Shown piece by piece: positions 47,137 through 56,798 of a stretch of 64,000 bases of DNA. The position numbers and the translations under genes were made by a program. Below the pieces are notes generated by a model. The model was not told the DNA's origin. It did not search any database and saw nothing but the letters and a program-made list of their open reading frames with translations. Numbering within the stretch: the first letter of the stretch is position 1; the number at the start of each line of letters is the position of its first letter. This stretch comes from Crassaminicella indica (GTDB lineage: Bacteria > Bacillota > Clostridia > Peptostreptococcales > Thermotaleaceae), in assembly GCF_019203185.1 (NCBI RefSeq), contig NZ_CP078093.1:1364001-1428000 (forward strand). Direction: 5' to 3'.

Positions 47137-48087
47137 ATGAGCAATAATAAATCAACTAAAATTGAAAGAAAAGCATTTATATTCAATGTACAAAAATATA
47201 ATATGTATGATGGACCAGGAGTAAGAACACTTGTGTTTTTTAAAGGATGTCCATTGCGTTGTAAGTGGTGTGCCAATCCTGAAGGCTTAGAACAAAAATA
47301 TCAAGTGATGTTTAAAAGTGGATTATGTATTGATTGTGGTGCTTGTGTTTCTGTTTGTCCAGTTGGAATTCATACTATTAATAATGAAGGAAAGCATTTG
47401 GTAGATCATAGTATTAATTGCTTAGGATGTAATAAATGTAAGGAGATTTGTACTGAATCTGCATTATCTATTGCAGGAGAAGTAAAAACCGTTTCTGAGC
47501 TTTTAGAAATTATACAAGAAGACAAAGATTTTTATGATCTTTCAGGTGGAGGTGTTACTTTAGGTGGTGGTGAGGTAACCATGCAACCAGAATTTGCTGC
47601 GAATTTGCTTATGGCCTGTAAGCAGGAAGGAATAAATACAGCAATTGAAACTTGTGGTTATGCAAAGCTTGAATCTATACTCAAAATTGCTGAATTTACT
47701 GATTTATTCCTTTACGATTTAAAGCATATTGACTCAGAAAGGCATTATAAGCTAACAGGAGTACGTAATGAAAGAATCTTAGAAAATCTAAAGGAACTCC
47801 TTCGACGTAGGTACAATGTAAAAATAAGAATGCCTCTTTTAAAAGGCGTAAATGATAGCAAAGAGGATATTAAAAGAGTAATTGATTTTTTGATGCCTTA
47901 TAGTGATTACAAGAACTTTAAGGGAATAGATTTACTTCCTTATCATAAACTGGGTGTAAATAAGTATAAGCAGCTGGGAATGATTTATCCAATAGAAGGA
48001 GAATTCAAATTAAGTAATGATGAGTTAGAAACTATTGAGAGTTGGATAAAAGCATATGATTTTAAAGTTTCAGTGATAAAGCATTGA
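47137..48087 (+). CDS. cutD: CutC-activating radical SAM enzyme
   Basis: Installs the glycyl radical on CutC. The SAM-cluster motif CPLRCKWC follows GVRTLVFFKG. Two further ferredoxin-like Cys clusters follow (CIDCGACVSVC, CLGCNKCKEIC), as in extended glycyl-radical activases, and then GGGEVTMQPEF. I prefer ATG 47137 over TTG 47128 on spacing from GGGAG. 316 residues. Confidence 0.95.
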   Translation: MSNNKSTKIERKAFIFNVQKYNMYDGPGVRTLVFFKGCPLRCKWCANPEGLEQKYQVMFKSGLCIDCGACVSVCPVGIHTINNEGKHLVDHSINCLGCNKCKEICTESALSIAGEVKTVSELLEIIQEDKDFYDLSGGGVTLGGGEVTMQPEFAANLLMACKQEGINTAIETCGYAKLESILKIAEFTDLFLYDLKHIDSERHYKLTGVRNERILENLKELLRRRYNVKIRMPLLKGVNDSKEDIKRVIDFLMPYSDYKNFKGIDLLPYHKLGVNKYKQLGMIYPIEGEFKLSNDELETIESWIKAYDFKVSVIKH

Positions 48088-48119
48088 TAAATTAAAAAAT
48101 AGATGGAGAGGTAATTTTT

Positions 48120-48473
48120 ATGGGAGTTGTTAGTAAAAAAGCTATACAACGTGTCATACAAGAATCAGTACCTGGAAAACAGGTTACTATTGCTCATGTT
48201 ATTGCATCTCCTACTCAGGATATTTATGAACGCTTAGGGGTAGATGATAAAGGTGCAATTGGAATTTTAACAATAACACCATATGAAACGGCTATTATTG
48301 CAGCTGATATTGCAACAAAGGCTGCGGATGTTGAAATAGGATTTTTAGATAGATTTACTGGATCCTTGACGATTACTGGTGATGTACAATCTGTTGAAAC
48401 AGCACTTAATGCGATAAATGACACACTGAAAAATCTGTTGAATTTTACAACAGCTCCTATTACAAGAACATGA
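48120..48473 (+). CDS. eutS: Permuted BMC shell protein, EutS/PduU/CutR type
   Basis: 117 residues with the permuted hexamer order of EutS/Pdu[20 protein letters not shown] at the front, then [22 protein letters not shown] and [15 protein letters not shown], ending FTTAPITRT. These hexamers often have a beta-barrel cap and no open pore. The stop overlaps eutP start as ATGA. Confidence 0.9.
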   Translation: MGVVSKKAIQRVIQESVPGKQVTIAHVIASPTQDIYERLGVDDKGAIGILTITPYETAIIAADIATKAADVEIGFLDRFTGSLTITGDVQSVETALNAINDTLKNLLNFTTAPITRT

Positions 48474-48925
48474 GAAAGAAGAGAATAATGGTAGTTGGAC
48501 CTACACAATGTGGGAAGACCACATTGGTAAATGCATTAAATGATTATGATGGTCCACTTAGAAAAACACAGGATATTATTTATGGAAAAAATACAATAGA
48601 TGTTCCTGGCTCTTATATTGAAAATGCATGGATGTATAAGCATCTGATTGCAGTATCTCAGGATGCATCTCATGTTTTAATATTAATTGATCAGTCAAGA
48701 TGTGATAATGTGTATTCCCCTGGTTTTGCTAAAGCCTTTAGATGTCCAGTAATTGGTGTAATAACGAAAGTTGATTTAATGGTGGAAAATGAGGAGTTAT
48801 GTTATAAGCAATTGAAGCAGATAGGAGTAGAGGAGCCTTATTATAAAATAAGTGTTCTAAGAGGAATAGGGATCGGAGCATTAAAAGAATACTTGTTTTC
48901 AAGACAGAAAGTAAAGGGGGATTAA
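48470..48925 (+). CDS. eutP: EutP/PduV-family small GTPase-like protein
   Basis: 151 residues with a P-loop ([10 protein letters not shown]), a DVPGSY switch II-like motif and the guanine-recognition TKVD. Members are associated with microcompartments and may act in positioning or as acetate kinase-like proteins; the role is unsettled. It overlaps the upstream shell gene by four bases. Confidence 0.88.
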   Translation: MRKKRIMVVGPTQCGKTTLVNALNDYDGPLRKTQDIIYGKNTIDVPGSYIENAWMYKHLIAVSQDASHVLILIDQSRCDNVYSPGFAKAFRCPVIGVITKVDLMVENEELCYKQLKQIGVEEPYYKISVLRGIGIGALKEYLFSRQKVKGD

Positions 48926-48926
48926 A

Positions 48927-49598
48927 ATGAGGTTTATAACCGAAGAAGATTTAAGAGAATTATTTAGAAAAGAACCTTTTACTACTTATAAGATAGAAGC
49001 AGACAAAAGACTTACACCGGGAGGACGTCAGTTTTTGAGAGATCGTGGGATAAATATAATCGATGATGATTCTTGTATTAAAAAAAGTACTGAAGGTGCA
49101 AAAAAACAATCTAAAGATATAGAAGCAATGCATAATTGGAAAAAGAAAATGTTTTATTGCAGGATGAAGTCAATGGAAGCATTATTTCTTATGACTGCGG
49201 AGGAACTTTTAAGTAGAGATGTTTTTTTAGCGCAAAGGCTTATCGATTTAAGTAAACAATTTTCAACCATTAAAAATGCTCTAGAGGAGAAGGATACTAC
49301 TACAACATTTTTTTATAAAGAATGCAGTGGGATAAATATAGATAATTTTTCTGATAATTTAGATGATTGTTTTGAAATTACAGAGTTTCATATACAACTT
49401 AAAAATGGTAGAGAAATTATTATTTTGCATAGACTACGTTGTGCGCTAAGAGAATTAGAACCTTTTATTTTAGAACTATTTGATAGTGAAAATGAATTTT
49501 GTAAAGAGATTATTGGGAAGGTTAATCAGAGTATTAATGCCTTGTCACAAATAATTTGTTCGATTGTTGGAGGTAAAATATGTCAGAGAAAAAATTAA
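48927..49598 (+). CDS. EutT-like protein of the choline locus
   Basis: 223 residues. The N-terminus (FITEEDLRELFRKE...LTPGGRQFLRDRGINII) resembles EutT-type cobalamin adenosyltransferases, and the rest is helical with similar spacing (SMEALFLMTAEELL). The His-X11-Cys-Cys motif required by EutT for metal binding is not visible. CutC needs no B12, so a cobalamin role is unlikely; a divergent structural or regulatory role is possible. It overlaps the next gene by 19 bases. Confidence 0.6.
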   Translation: MRFITEEDLRELFRKEPFTTYKIEADKRLTPGGRQFLRDRGINIIDDDSCIKKSTEGAKKQSKDIEAMHNWKKKMFYCRMKSMEALFLMTAEELLSRDVFLAQRLIDLSKQFSTIKNALEEKDTTTTFFYKECSGINIDNFSDNLDDCFEITEFHIQLKNGREIIILHRLRCALRELEPFILELFDSENEFCKEIIGKVNQSINALSQIICSIVGGKICQRKN

Positions 49599-50425
49599 AT
49601 TATGAATACTGTGACCAGTTTGTCCAAGACTTTGAAGATGTAGTTAAAAAACCAATAGTCAGTAAATCCTCCGTTTACTATACTGGAGTAGATTTGGGTA
49701 CAGCATGTGTTGTTTTAGCGGTTTTGGATGAAAATTATAAGCCGGTTGCAGGTGCTTATAGATATGCTGACGTAGTTCGTGATGGTATGGTTGTAGATTA
49801 TATTGGTGCAATAAAAATTGTTAGAGAGTTAAAGCAGGAGCTTGAAGAAAAATTAGGAACAGAACTTATCTATGGAGCTGCTGCAATACCACCGGGTACA
49901 GATGATTTGGATTCAGGGGCTGTTAAAAATGTGGTTCAGGCGGCTGGATTTGAAATAACAAATCTTCTTGATGAACCTACAGCAGCAAATAAAGTACTTA
50001 AGATTCAAAATGGAGCAGTTGTTGATATAGGTGGTGGAACAACAGGAATTTCAATATTAAAAAACGGTGAAGTTGTTTATATTGCTGATGAGCCGACAGG
50101 AGGTACTCATTTTTCCTTAGTTGTTTCTGGTGCTTATAAAATGTCATTTCAAGAAGCAGAAATATATAAGAGAGATTCAAAAAATCATAAAGAGCTATTG
50201 CCTGTATTAAAGCCTGTTATTGAAAAAATAGCATCTATTATCAATCAACATATTAAAGGTCATGATGTTAAGGAAATATCTTTAGTAGGTGGAACTTGCT
50301 GTCTAACAGGTATTGAAGAGATTATAGAAAAAAAGACAGGTATTTTTACCCATAAACCTCAAAATCCTATGTTTATAACTCCTTTAGGAATAGCACTTAG
50401 TTGTACAAAAGAGATTATAGAATAG
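49580..50425 (+). CDS. eutJ: EutJ-family actin/Hsp70-like ATPase
   Basis: 281 residues with the ASKHA fold: phosphate 1 VDLGTACVVLAV, LDEPTAAN, phosphate 2 VVDIGGGTTGISI and adenosine motif LVGGTCCLTGIEEII. EutJ is thought to be a chaperone for microcompartment enzymes. It starts within the end of the preceding gene. Confidence 0.92.
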   Translation: MSEKKLNYEYCDQFVQDFEDVVKKPIVSKSSVYYTGVDLGTACVVLAVLDENYKPVAGAYRYADVVRDGMVVDYIGAIKIVRELKQELEEKLGTELIYGAAAIPPGTDDLDSGAVKNVVQAAGFEITNLLDEPTAANKVLKIQNGAVVDIGGGTTGISILKNGEVVYIADEPTGGTHFSLVVSGAYKMSFQEAEIYKRDSKNHKELLPVLKPVIEKIASIINQHIKGHDVKEISLVGGTCCLTGIEEIIEKKTGIFTHKPQNPMFITPLGIALSCTKEIIE

Positions 50426-50438
50426 GGGTTGCTTGGTT

Positions 50439-50744
50439 ATGGAATTTAGGATTATAAAATCGCCATCAAAGGGTACGATTGATATTCTTATGAAGCGATT
50501 AGGAATAGGTGTTGATAATGATTTAAGTTGTGTTGGTGCAATTGGTTTAGTACAGGGGAGAATGATAGATATGATTTTTGCAGTTGATATTGCGGAGAAG
50601 GCTGTCGGTGTTACAGTATCAGATATTAAAGGGAGTTGTCCACAAAATATGATAATGATAGCAATCTTTGGTGATACGGCTTCTGTTGAGTCAGCTATTT
50701 TAGAGATTAAATCTAATTTTAAAAAGGAGAAAACTATATGTTAA
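50439..50744 (+). CDS. Divergent permuted BMC shell-like protein
   Basis: 101 residues. The second half (CVGAIGLVQGRMIDMIFAVD, MIAIFGDTASVESAI) is a BMC domain, and the N-terminal strand-rich part (FRIIKSPSKGTIDILMKRLG) suggests the permuted order of EutS/PduU. The motif is divergent from the other hexamers. I prefer ATG 50439 to TTG 50433. It overlaps the vertex gene by seven bases. Confidence 0.75.
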   Translation: MEFRIIKSPSKGTIDILMKRLGIGVDNDLSCVGAIGLVQGRMIDMIFAVDIAEKAVGVTVSDIKGSCPQNMIMIAIFGDTASVESAILEIKSNFKKEKTIC

Positions 50745-51001
50745 CTGCAAGATTAATTGATAATATATGGGCAACTAGAAAAACAGATTTATTAAATGGA
50801 TTTAAATTTATGCTAGCAGAAGTAATTGGTGGTAGTGATAGAGGTCAGCGCATAGTTGTTATAGATATTATTGGTGCAGGTATTGGAGATAGAGTGATTG
50901 TTTGTACGGGTTCAGCAGCTCGTAAAATGTTAGGCAATGATGATATTCCGGTTGATGCAGCAGTTGTTGGAATTATTGATGAAGATTGTAATTTTGAATA
51001 A
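50738..51001 (+). CDS. eutN: Microcompartment vertex protein (BMC-P, EutN/CcmL)
   Basis: 87 residues forming the pentamers that cap shell vertices. Family features are MLTARLIDNIWATRK, LVGG-like IGGSDRGQRIVVIDIIGAGIGDRVIV and CTGSAARKML. A single vertex gene is found in this locus. Confidence 0.92.
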   Translation: MLTARLIDNIWATRKTDLLNGFKFMLAEVIGGSDRGQRIVVIDIIGAGIGDRVIVCTGSAARKMLGNDDIPVDAAVVGIIDEDCNFE

Positions 51002-51018
51002 ATTCAGGAGGTATAATA

Positions 51019-52347
51019 ATGAATCTTCTTGATATGGTAAGAGAAGCCGGCATTGTTGGTGCAGGAGGAGCAGGGTTTCCTACTCATGCAAAACTTGCAT
51101 CAAAGGCTGAATATATACTTCTTAATGGAGCTGAATGTGAACCCTTGTTGAGGGTGGACCAACAGCTTATGGAGTTGTTTGCAGATGAAATTATAAATGG
51201 ATTTACAGCAGCAGGGAAATTTGTTGGAGCAAATAAAGCGATTATAGGTATAAAAGGAAAGCATAAAAAAGTAATTTCTATACTGCGTGATAGGATTGAA
51301 GCACTTCAGGTAGCGGATTTTGTTCAAGTGAAAGAAATACCAGATATTTATCCAGCAGGTGATGAGCAAGTATTAGTTCATGAATTAACAGGTAGAGTTG
51401 TTCCAGAAGCAGGTATCCCAATTCAAGTTGGATGTGTTGTATTAAATTCAGAAACTGCATTAAATATATATTATGCATCTATTCAAAAGCCAGTTACACA
51501 AAAATATATAACAGTTGCAGGAGATGTTCCGAGATCTCTAACCGTAAAGGTACCAGTAGGTACACCTATTATAGATGTATTAAAGCTAAGTGGTATTGAA
51601 AACTTTGACAACTATAAAGTTATTGATGGTGGTCCTATGATGGGTCCTGTTATGAACAGCTTAGATGGATATGTTACTAAGAAAAATAAGGGATTTGTAA
51701 TTTTAAAAAAGGATCATTATCTAATAAGAAAGAAATCGGTTAGCCTAGAACAAGCAAAAAGAGTGAACAAATCTGCTTGTGCCCAGTGTCGTATGTGTAC
51801 AGATTTGTGTCCACGTTATCTTCTTGGACATGAAATGCAGCCACATAAAATAATGCGTGCTTTAAATTATAAATTAACAGACATTGAAAATCAAAAAATT
51901 GCACAGCTATGTTGTCAGTGTAATTTATGTGAATTGTTCTCATGTCCAGCAGGACTTCATCCTAAATCTGCAAATCTTTATTTTAAAGATAAATTAGCAC
52001 AACAAAATATAAGATATAAACCAAACAAGTCAGAATTTACAGCTCGTAAAAGTAGAGAATATCGTTTAATTCCAAGTAAAAGACTTATCGCTAGATTAGG
52101 TTTAAATAATTTTGACAAACCAGCTCCTATGACAGAAATTGAATTAAAACCAGAATTGGTATATATATCAACAAATCAGCATGTAGGAGTACCTGCAGTT
52201 CCTATTGTTTCTGTTGGTGATCATGTTGAGATAGGCCAACAAATAGGTAAAATTCCAGAAGGTAGCTTAGGTGCGAGCGTACATGCAAGTATTTCAGGAA
52301 AAGTAGTTGAAATTGAAAATGATTTTATTGGAATAAGGAGGGGTTAA
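51019..52347 (+). CDS. pduS: PduS/RnfC-like Fe-S flavoprotein
   Basis: 442 residues resembling the cobalamin reductase-like PduS and RnfC. The N-terminal glycine-rich segment GIVGAGGAGFPTHAK and NGAECEPLL are the FMN/NADH-binding hallmark. Two [4Fe-4S] motifs follow (CAQCRMCTDLC; CCQCNLCELFSC) and a C-terminal barrel-sandwich (SLGASVHASISGKV). In glycyl radical compartments it probably recycles NADH or passes electrons across the shell. Confidence 0.9.
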   Translation: MNLLDMVREAGIVGAGGAGFPTHAKLASKAEYILLNGAECEPLLRVDQQLMELFADEIINGFTAAGKFVGANKAIIGIKGKHKKVISILRDRIEALQVADFVQVKEIPDIYPAGDEQVLVHELTGRVVPEAGIPIQVGCVVLNSETALNIYYASIQKPVTQKYITVAGDVPRSLTVKVPVGTPIIDVLKLSGIENFDNYKVIDGGPMMGPVMNSLDGYVTKKNKGFVILKKDHYLIRKKSVSLEQAKRVNKSACAQCRMCTDLCPRYLLGHEMQPHKIMRALNYKLTDIENQKIAQLCCQCNLCELFSCPAGLHPKSANLYFKDKLAQQNIRYKPNKSEFTARKSREYRLIPSKRLIARLGLNNFDKPAPMTEIELKPELVYISTNQHVGVPAVPIVSVGDHVEIGQQIGKIPEGSLGASVHASISGKVVEIENDFIGIRRG

Positions 52348-52348
52348 T

Positions 52349-52897
52349 ATGTCAAAAGCAATCGGTATGGTTGAATTTACAAGTATTGCACGTGGAATAT
52401 ATGCAGCAGATCAAATGGTAAAGGTTTCTGATGTGGAAATAGTTACAGCTGGTTCTACTTGTCCTGGTAAATATATTGCAATTGTTCATGGAGATGTTGC
52501 ATCAGTACATGATTCAGTGAGCACTGGAGAAAGAGTGGCAGAAGAATATTTGGTTGATTCAATCATTATACCAAATGTTAGCCCTTTAGTATTTCCAGCA
52601 ATTACAGGTGCAACAATGCCAGATGATATTCAGGCTTTAGGAATAATGGAGTCTTTTTCTCAAGCAACAATGATCATTGCTGCTGATGCAATACTTAAGG
52701 TAGCAAACCTACAGCCAATAGAGATCCGTTTGGGAAATGGATTAGGAGGCAAATCATTCTTTACTTTTACTGGTGATGTAGCTGCAGTTCAAGCTGGTGT
52801 TGAAGCAGGGATGGCTATTGCAAAAGAGAAGGGGCTTTTAGTAAATGCAGAGATTATACCTTCTCCATCAGAGGAATTGATAGAATCTTTATTCTAA
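52349..52897 (+). CDS. pduT: Tandem-BMC trimeric shell protein, PduT type
   Basis: 182 residues with two BMC domains (IGMVEFTSIARGIYAADQMV and LGIMESFSQATMIIAADAIL). The segment AGSTCPGKY places a Cys at the pore position that binds a [4Fe-4S] cluster in PduT. Directly after the PduS-like gene (one base), the same pairing as in pdu operons, consistent with electron transfer through the shell. Confidence 0.9.
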   Translation: MSKAIGMVEFTSIARGIYAADQMVKVSDVEIVTAGSTCPGKYIAIVHGDVASVHDSVSTGERVAEEYLVDSIIIPNVSPLVFPAITGATMPDDIQALGIMESFSQATMIIAADAILKVANLQPIEIRLGNGLGGKSFFTFTGDVAAVQAGVEAGMAIAKEKGLLVNAEIIPSPSEELIESLF

Positions 52898-52936
52898 TAC
52901 ATAAGCTTTAAAAAGCATATGAAAGGATGTGAAGGA

Positions 52937-53614
52937 ATGAAAAGACTGATTTGTGCAAAAGATATTGAAGCTGCTCAAAAACAGGGAGAAAAAGTGATTT
53001 ATATTGACAGCAATACAATTATTACACCATCAGCAAAGGATGCAGCTATAGTCTGTGGGATAGCTTTTTCTACAGAAGAACCTGTTTCTGATACAAAGAT
53101 TACTTGTAAAGAGAAAGAAAGCAAACCATCAAAAGCCTGCGAAGGTGGGTTAGACAGTGATATGATTTATAAGTTATTCAAGGCTATGATGGATAAAGGA
53201 CTTTTAAATGGAATACTTAATTCACTTACGAATACTAAACCATATGAAGCTGAAAGCATTTGTGAGGGTTTGAAGGTGATACGTGGCAATTCAGTAAAGC
53301 TTGATGTTTTTGATACGGGAAATCCTAATGCAAAGGTGTTTTATCAAGAGTTAATTAGTAAAGAAGAAGCTGATATGAGTGCAGGATTCTTAATGATTGA
53401 TCATTCCAAATTTGACTGGGAATTGAATTATCAAGAAATTGATTATGTGATGGAAGGGACATTAACAGTTACGATAAATGGTAAGACATTAACAGCATAT
53501 CCTGGAGATGTACTCTATGTTCCATCAGGTTCAAAAGTTACTTGGGGTTCTCCTGATAAAGCTAAGGTGTTTTATGTTACCTATCCAGCCAACTGGGCTG
53601 ATCTAATAAGTTAA
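52937..53614 (+). CDS. eutQ: EutQ-family cupin protein (acetate kinase-like)
   Basis: 225 residues. The C-terminal half is a cupin (DYVMEGTLTVTINGKTLTAY, PGDVLYVPSGSKVTWGSP). EutQ of Salmonella has acetate kinase activity, which would convert acetyl phosphate from PduL to ATP and acetate. The N-terminal region (residues 1-90) includes a variable linker. ATG 52937 is preferred to ATG 52919. Confidence 0.88.
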   Translation: MKRLICAKDIEAAQKQGEKVIYIDSNTIITPSAKDAAIVCGIAFSTEEPVSDTKITCKEKESKPSKACEGGLDSDMIYKLFKAMMDKGLLNGILNSLTNTKPYEAESICEGLKVIRGNSVKLDVFDTGNPNAKVFYQELISKEEADMSAGFLMIDHSKFDWELNYQEIDYVMEGTLTVTINGKTLTAYPGDVLYVPSGSKVTWGSPDKAKVFYVTYPANWADLIS

Positions 53615-53632
53615 AGTTAGGAGGATTAGGTA

Positions 53633-54202
53633 ATGCAGGCACTTGGATTCGTTGAAACAAAAGGGCTTATTGCAGCTATAGAGAGTGCAGATGCTATGTT
53701 AAAATCAGCAGATGTAAAGCTTTTAGAAAAAACGTATGTTGGTGGTGGTCTTGTTTCTATTGCTGTAACTGGTGATGTTGGAGCGGTAAAAGCAGCTGTA
53801 GAGGCTGGTGTAGCTGCAGTAAGAAAAATTGATGAAAAATTACTGATTTCACAACATATTATTCCCCGTCCACATGAGGAATTAGCTAGTATAATTGTAA
53901 CAACAAAACCTTCACGAGAAGAAGTATCATTAGAGGAAATTGAAAAAACAAAGAATGATTCAGAAAAAACAAATATTTCTCTACAGATAGATTTTAGTAA
54001 GGTTCCTGATAAGGAAGCTATAGATAAGATGGTACTTGAATATAGTTTAGAACAAACTATTAAAGCTCTTAAAAAATTTAAGGTTGTAGAGCTTCGGAAT
54101 CTGGCGCGTGAATATAAGGACTTTGGTATAAAAGGAAGGAAAATCTCTAAGGCAAACAAGAAATTGCTCATTGCAGAGTTTAGAGAATATTACAAGAAAT
54201 AG
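53633..54202 (+). CDS. BMC-H shell protein with a C-terminal SAP/Rho-N-like extension
   Basis: 189 residues. Residues 1-85 are a typical hexamer domain (ALGFVETKGLIAAIESADAM, GGGLVSIAVTGDVGAV). After an acidic linker, residues about 145-189 form a helical tail (VVELRNLAREYKDFGIKGRK, ISKANKKLLIAEFREYYKK) like the SAP/Rho-N helix-extended fold that binds nucleic acids. PduK and EutK also carry tails, but of other types. TAGGAGG precedes the ATG. Confidence 0.85.
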   Translation: MQALGFVETKGLIAAIESADAMLKSADVKLLEKTYVGGGLVSIAVTGDVGAVKAAVEAGVAAVRKIDEKLLISQHIIPRPHEELASIIVTTKPSREEVSLEEIEKTKNDSEKTNISLQIDFSKVPDKEAIDKMVLEYSLEQTIKALKKFKVVELRNLAREYKDFGIKGRKISKANKKLLIAEFREYYKK

Positions 54203-54221
54203 AAGAATGGAGGGAATTTAA

Positions 54222-55745
54222 TTGGAAAACTTTGATCAAGATTTACGTTCAATACAAGAAGCAAGAAATCTTGCTAAACTAGGAAAAATTGCTGCAAATC
54301 AAATTGCAGATTATACGGAAGAACAGATTAATAAGATTGTATACAATATGGTTAGAGTAGCAAAAGAAAACGCTTTTTCTTTAGCGAAAATGGCTGTAGA
54401 AGAAACTGGATTTGGTAAAGTTGAAGATAAGACATATAAAAATTATATGGCTTCTGTTATGCTCTATGATGCAATTAAAGATATGAAGACAATTGGTGTT
54501 ATTAGAGAAGATGTACAACGACAAGTAATTGATATTGCTGAGCCTATGGGTTTATTAATGGGGATTGTACCATCAACGAATCCAACATCTACTGCTATTT
54601 TTAAAGCAATAATAGCAATTAAAGCACGTAATGGAATTGTGTTTTCACCACATCCTTCTGCATTAAAATGTACATGCAAGGCTATAAGCTTAATGCATGA
54701 TGCAGCAGTAGAAGCAGGAGCTCCTAAGAACATAATAAGTAGTATTTCTACACCAAGTATGCAAGCTACAAACGAGTTAATGAAACATAAAGATATTGCT
54801 ATGATTATTGCAACTGGAGGGCCAGGAATGGTAAAGGCAGCCTATAGTGCAGGAAAACCTGCTTTAGGTGTTGGTGCTGGTAACTCACCAGCTTATATTG
54901 AGAGAACTGCTAATGTTCAAAAAGCAGTTAGTAATATTATTGCAAGTAAGACTTTTGATAATGGTACAATTTGTGCATCAGAACAATCAATAATCGTAGA
55001 AGAGTGTAACCGTGAAGTAGTAGTAGCTGAATTAAAGAAACAGGGCGGATACTTTATGACAGATGAAGAAACTAAAAAAGTTTGTAAGCTGTTATTTAAA
55101 AATGGACACACGATGAATGCTAAATTTGTAGGCAGAAGTCCACAGGTTATTGCAGAGGCAGCAGGAATCTCTATTCCAGAAGGAACAAGAGTTCTAATAG
55201 GAGAGCAGCAGGGTGTTGGTGAAGAATATCCATTATCCTATGAAAAGCTGACAACAGTTCTTGCTTTTTATACAGTGAAAGATTGGGAAGAGGCATGTAA
55301 ACTTAGCATAGAATTACTTCAAAATGGTATAGGTCATACTATGAGTATTCATACTGAAGATAGAGATATGGTAATGAAGTTTGCTAAAAAGCCAGCAGCT
55401 CGTATTTTAGTTAATACAGGTGGCTCTCAAGGTGGAACTGGTGCAAGCACTGGACTTATACCTTCCTTTACGCTAGGTTGTGGTACATGGGGAGGAAGTT
55501 CAGTTTCTGAGAATGTTACACCAATGCATTTGATTAATATTAAGAGAGTTGCATATGGCTTAAAAGATTGTAATACATTAGCTTCTTCTGATATATCTTT
55601 TAACTATCCTGAACTGAATAATTATGCTACAAGCTCCTGTACAAATAGTTCTTCTCTAAACGGATTAAAAATAGATTGTAATGATCATGAAAAGCTTCTA
55701 AGTCTTGTAAATGAATTAGTAAGGGCTATGAAGGGAGTAAAATAA
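54222..55745 (+). CDS. CoA-acylating acetaldehyde dehydrogenase of the compartment
   Basis: 507 residues (EutE/PduP/CutF class), converting acetaldehyde, CoA and NAD+ to acetyl-CoA and NADH. The catalytic Cys251 is in FDNGTICASEQ and the nucleotide region has GVGAGNSPAYIE. The N-terminal helix (DQDLRSIQEARNLAKLG) looks like an encapsulation peptide. Starts at TTG 54222 after GGAGGG. Paralogue of 42999-44492. Confidence 0.93.
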   Translation: MENFDQDLRSIQEARNLAKLGKIAANQIADYTEEQINKIVYNMVRVAKENAFSLAKMAVEETGFGKVEDKTYKNYMASVMLYDAIKDMKTIGVIREDVQRQVIDIAEPMGLLMGIVPSTNPTSTAIFKAIIAIKARNGIVFSPHPSALKCTCKAISLMHDAAVEAGAPKNIISSISTPSMQATNELMKHKDIAMIIATGGPGMVKAAYSAGKPALGVGAGNSPAYIERTANVQKAVSNIIASKTFDNGTICASEQSIIVEECNREVVVAELKKQGGYFMTDEETKKVCKLLFKNGHTMNAKFVGRSPQVIAEAAGISIPEGTRVLIGEQQGVGEEYPLSYEKLTTVLAFYTVKDWEEACKLSIELLQNGIGHTMSIHTEDRDMVMKFAKKPAARILVNTGGSQGGTGASTGLIPSFTLGCGTWGGSSVSENVTPMHLINIKRVAYGLKDCNTLASSDISFNYPELNNYATSSCTNSSSLNGLKIDCNDHEKLLSLVNELVRAMKGVK

Positions 55746-55746
55746 A

Positions 55747-56397
55747 ATGGATAATTATGAACCAATTATAAAGCTTTTACTAGAGGCAGTTAAAGGTAAC
55801 ATATCTTCAATAGATAAAAAAGAAGATACAAATGAAATTCCAGTAGGTATTTCTAATCGTCATGTACACCTTTCACAGGCAGATATGAACTGTTTATTTG
55901 GAGAAGGATATCAGATGACAAAGATAAAAGATTTATCACAGCCTGGACAATATGCTTGTAAGGAAACAGTAACAATCTGTGGACCAAAGGGTGCAATTGA
56001 AAAGGTTAGAATTTTAGGTCCAGTGCGTAGTAAGACGCAGGTGGAAATATTAGCAGGAGATTCCTTTAAGTTAGGTGTAGTTCCAACGGTAAGATTATCA
56101 GGTGATTTACATGGAACACCAGGAATAACATTAGTTGGTCCAAATGGTTCTGTACAAATTACAGAGGGTGTAATTGTAGCACAAAGACATATTCATATGA
56201 ATTGTGAAGATGCAAAACAATTAAATGTGCATGATGGACAAATCGTATCTATTAAGGTCGATGGACCAAGAGGTGGTATTTATAATAATGTTGTTATTAG
56301 AGCAAATGATGCTTCTGCTTTAGAGTGTCATATTGATATAGAAGAAGCAAATGCTATGAATATTAATTCATTATCGAAAATTAAAATAATAAAATAA
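55747..56397 (+). CDS. pduL: Phosphate acyltransferase PduL
   Basis: Converts acetyl-CoA to acetyl phosphate, releasing CoA for the dehydrogenase. The 216-residue product has two PduL domains with zinc-binding His motifs (VGISNRHVHLS and VAQRHIHMN). An N-terminal helix (DNYEPIIKLLLEAVKG) may target it to the lumen. Starts one base after the preceding stop. Confidence 0.93.
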   Translation: MDNYEPIIKLLLEAVKGNISSIDKKEDTNEIPVGISNRHVHLSQADMNCLFGEGYQMTKIKDLSQPGQYACKETVTICGPKGAIEKVRILGPVRSKTQVEILAGDSFKLGVVPTVRLSGDLHGTPGITLVGPNGSVQITEGVIVAQRHIHMNCEDAKQLNVHDGQIVSIKVDGPRGGIYNNVVIRANDASALECHIDIEEANAMNINSLSKIKIIK

Positions 56398-56417
56398 AAA
56401 TTTAGGGGGAAAGAAAA

Positions 56418-56711
56418 ATGAAATATGATGCATTAGGAATGATCGAAACAAAGGGATTAGTAGGATCAATTGAAGCTGCAGATGCAATGGTAAAAGCTGC
56501 AAATGTTTATTTAGTTGGTAAAGAGCATGTTGGTGGCGGTTTAGTAACAGTAATGGTAAGAGGAGATGTTGGTGCTGTAAAGGCAGCAACAGATGCTGGA
56601 GCTGCAGCAGCACAAAGAGTTGGAGAATTAATATCAGTTCATGTTATTCCACGTCCACATATAGAAGTTGAGACAATTTTACCTAAGGTAGAAAAAGAAG
56701 GCGAAAAGTAG
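56418..56711 (+). CDS. BMC-H shell protein, tandem copy A
   Basis: 97 residues: [36 protein letters not shown]. The pore loop GGG is of the PduA type. Its last part ([15 protein letters not shown]) is longer than in copy B. Preceded by TTAGGGGG, which is duplicated before copy B at a 381-base offset. Confidence 0.92.
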   Translation: MKYDALGMIETKGLVGSIEAADAMVKAANVYLVGKEHVGGGLVTVMVRGDVGAVKAATDAGAAAAQRVGELISVHVIPRPHIEVETILPKVEKEGEK

Positions 56712-56798
56712 TATTTAAAGAGTATAGCAATAATAAATAATAGATCGGATGATCAAGGAAACTTATTGTAGAAAATAAAAATTTAGGGGGAAAGAAAA

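Noticed and set aside
53626-54171. A 181-codon minus-strand frame
   Set aside because: Antisense to the shell protein with the SAP-like tail; no start signal.
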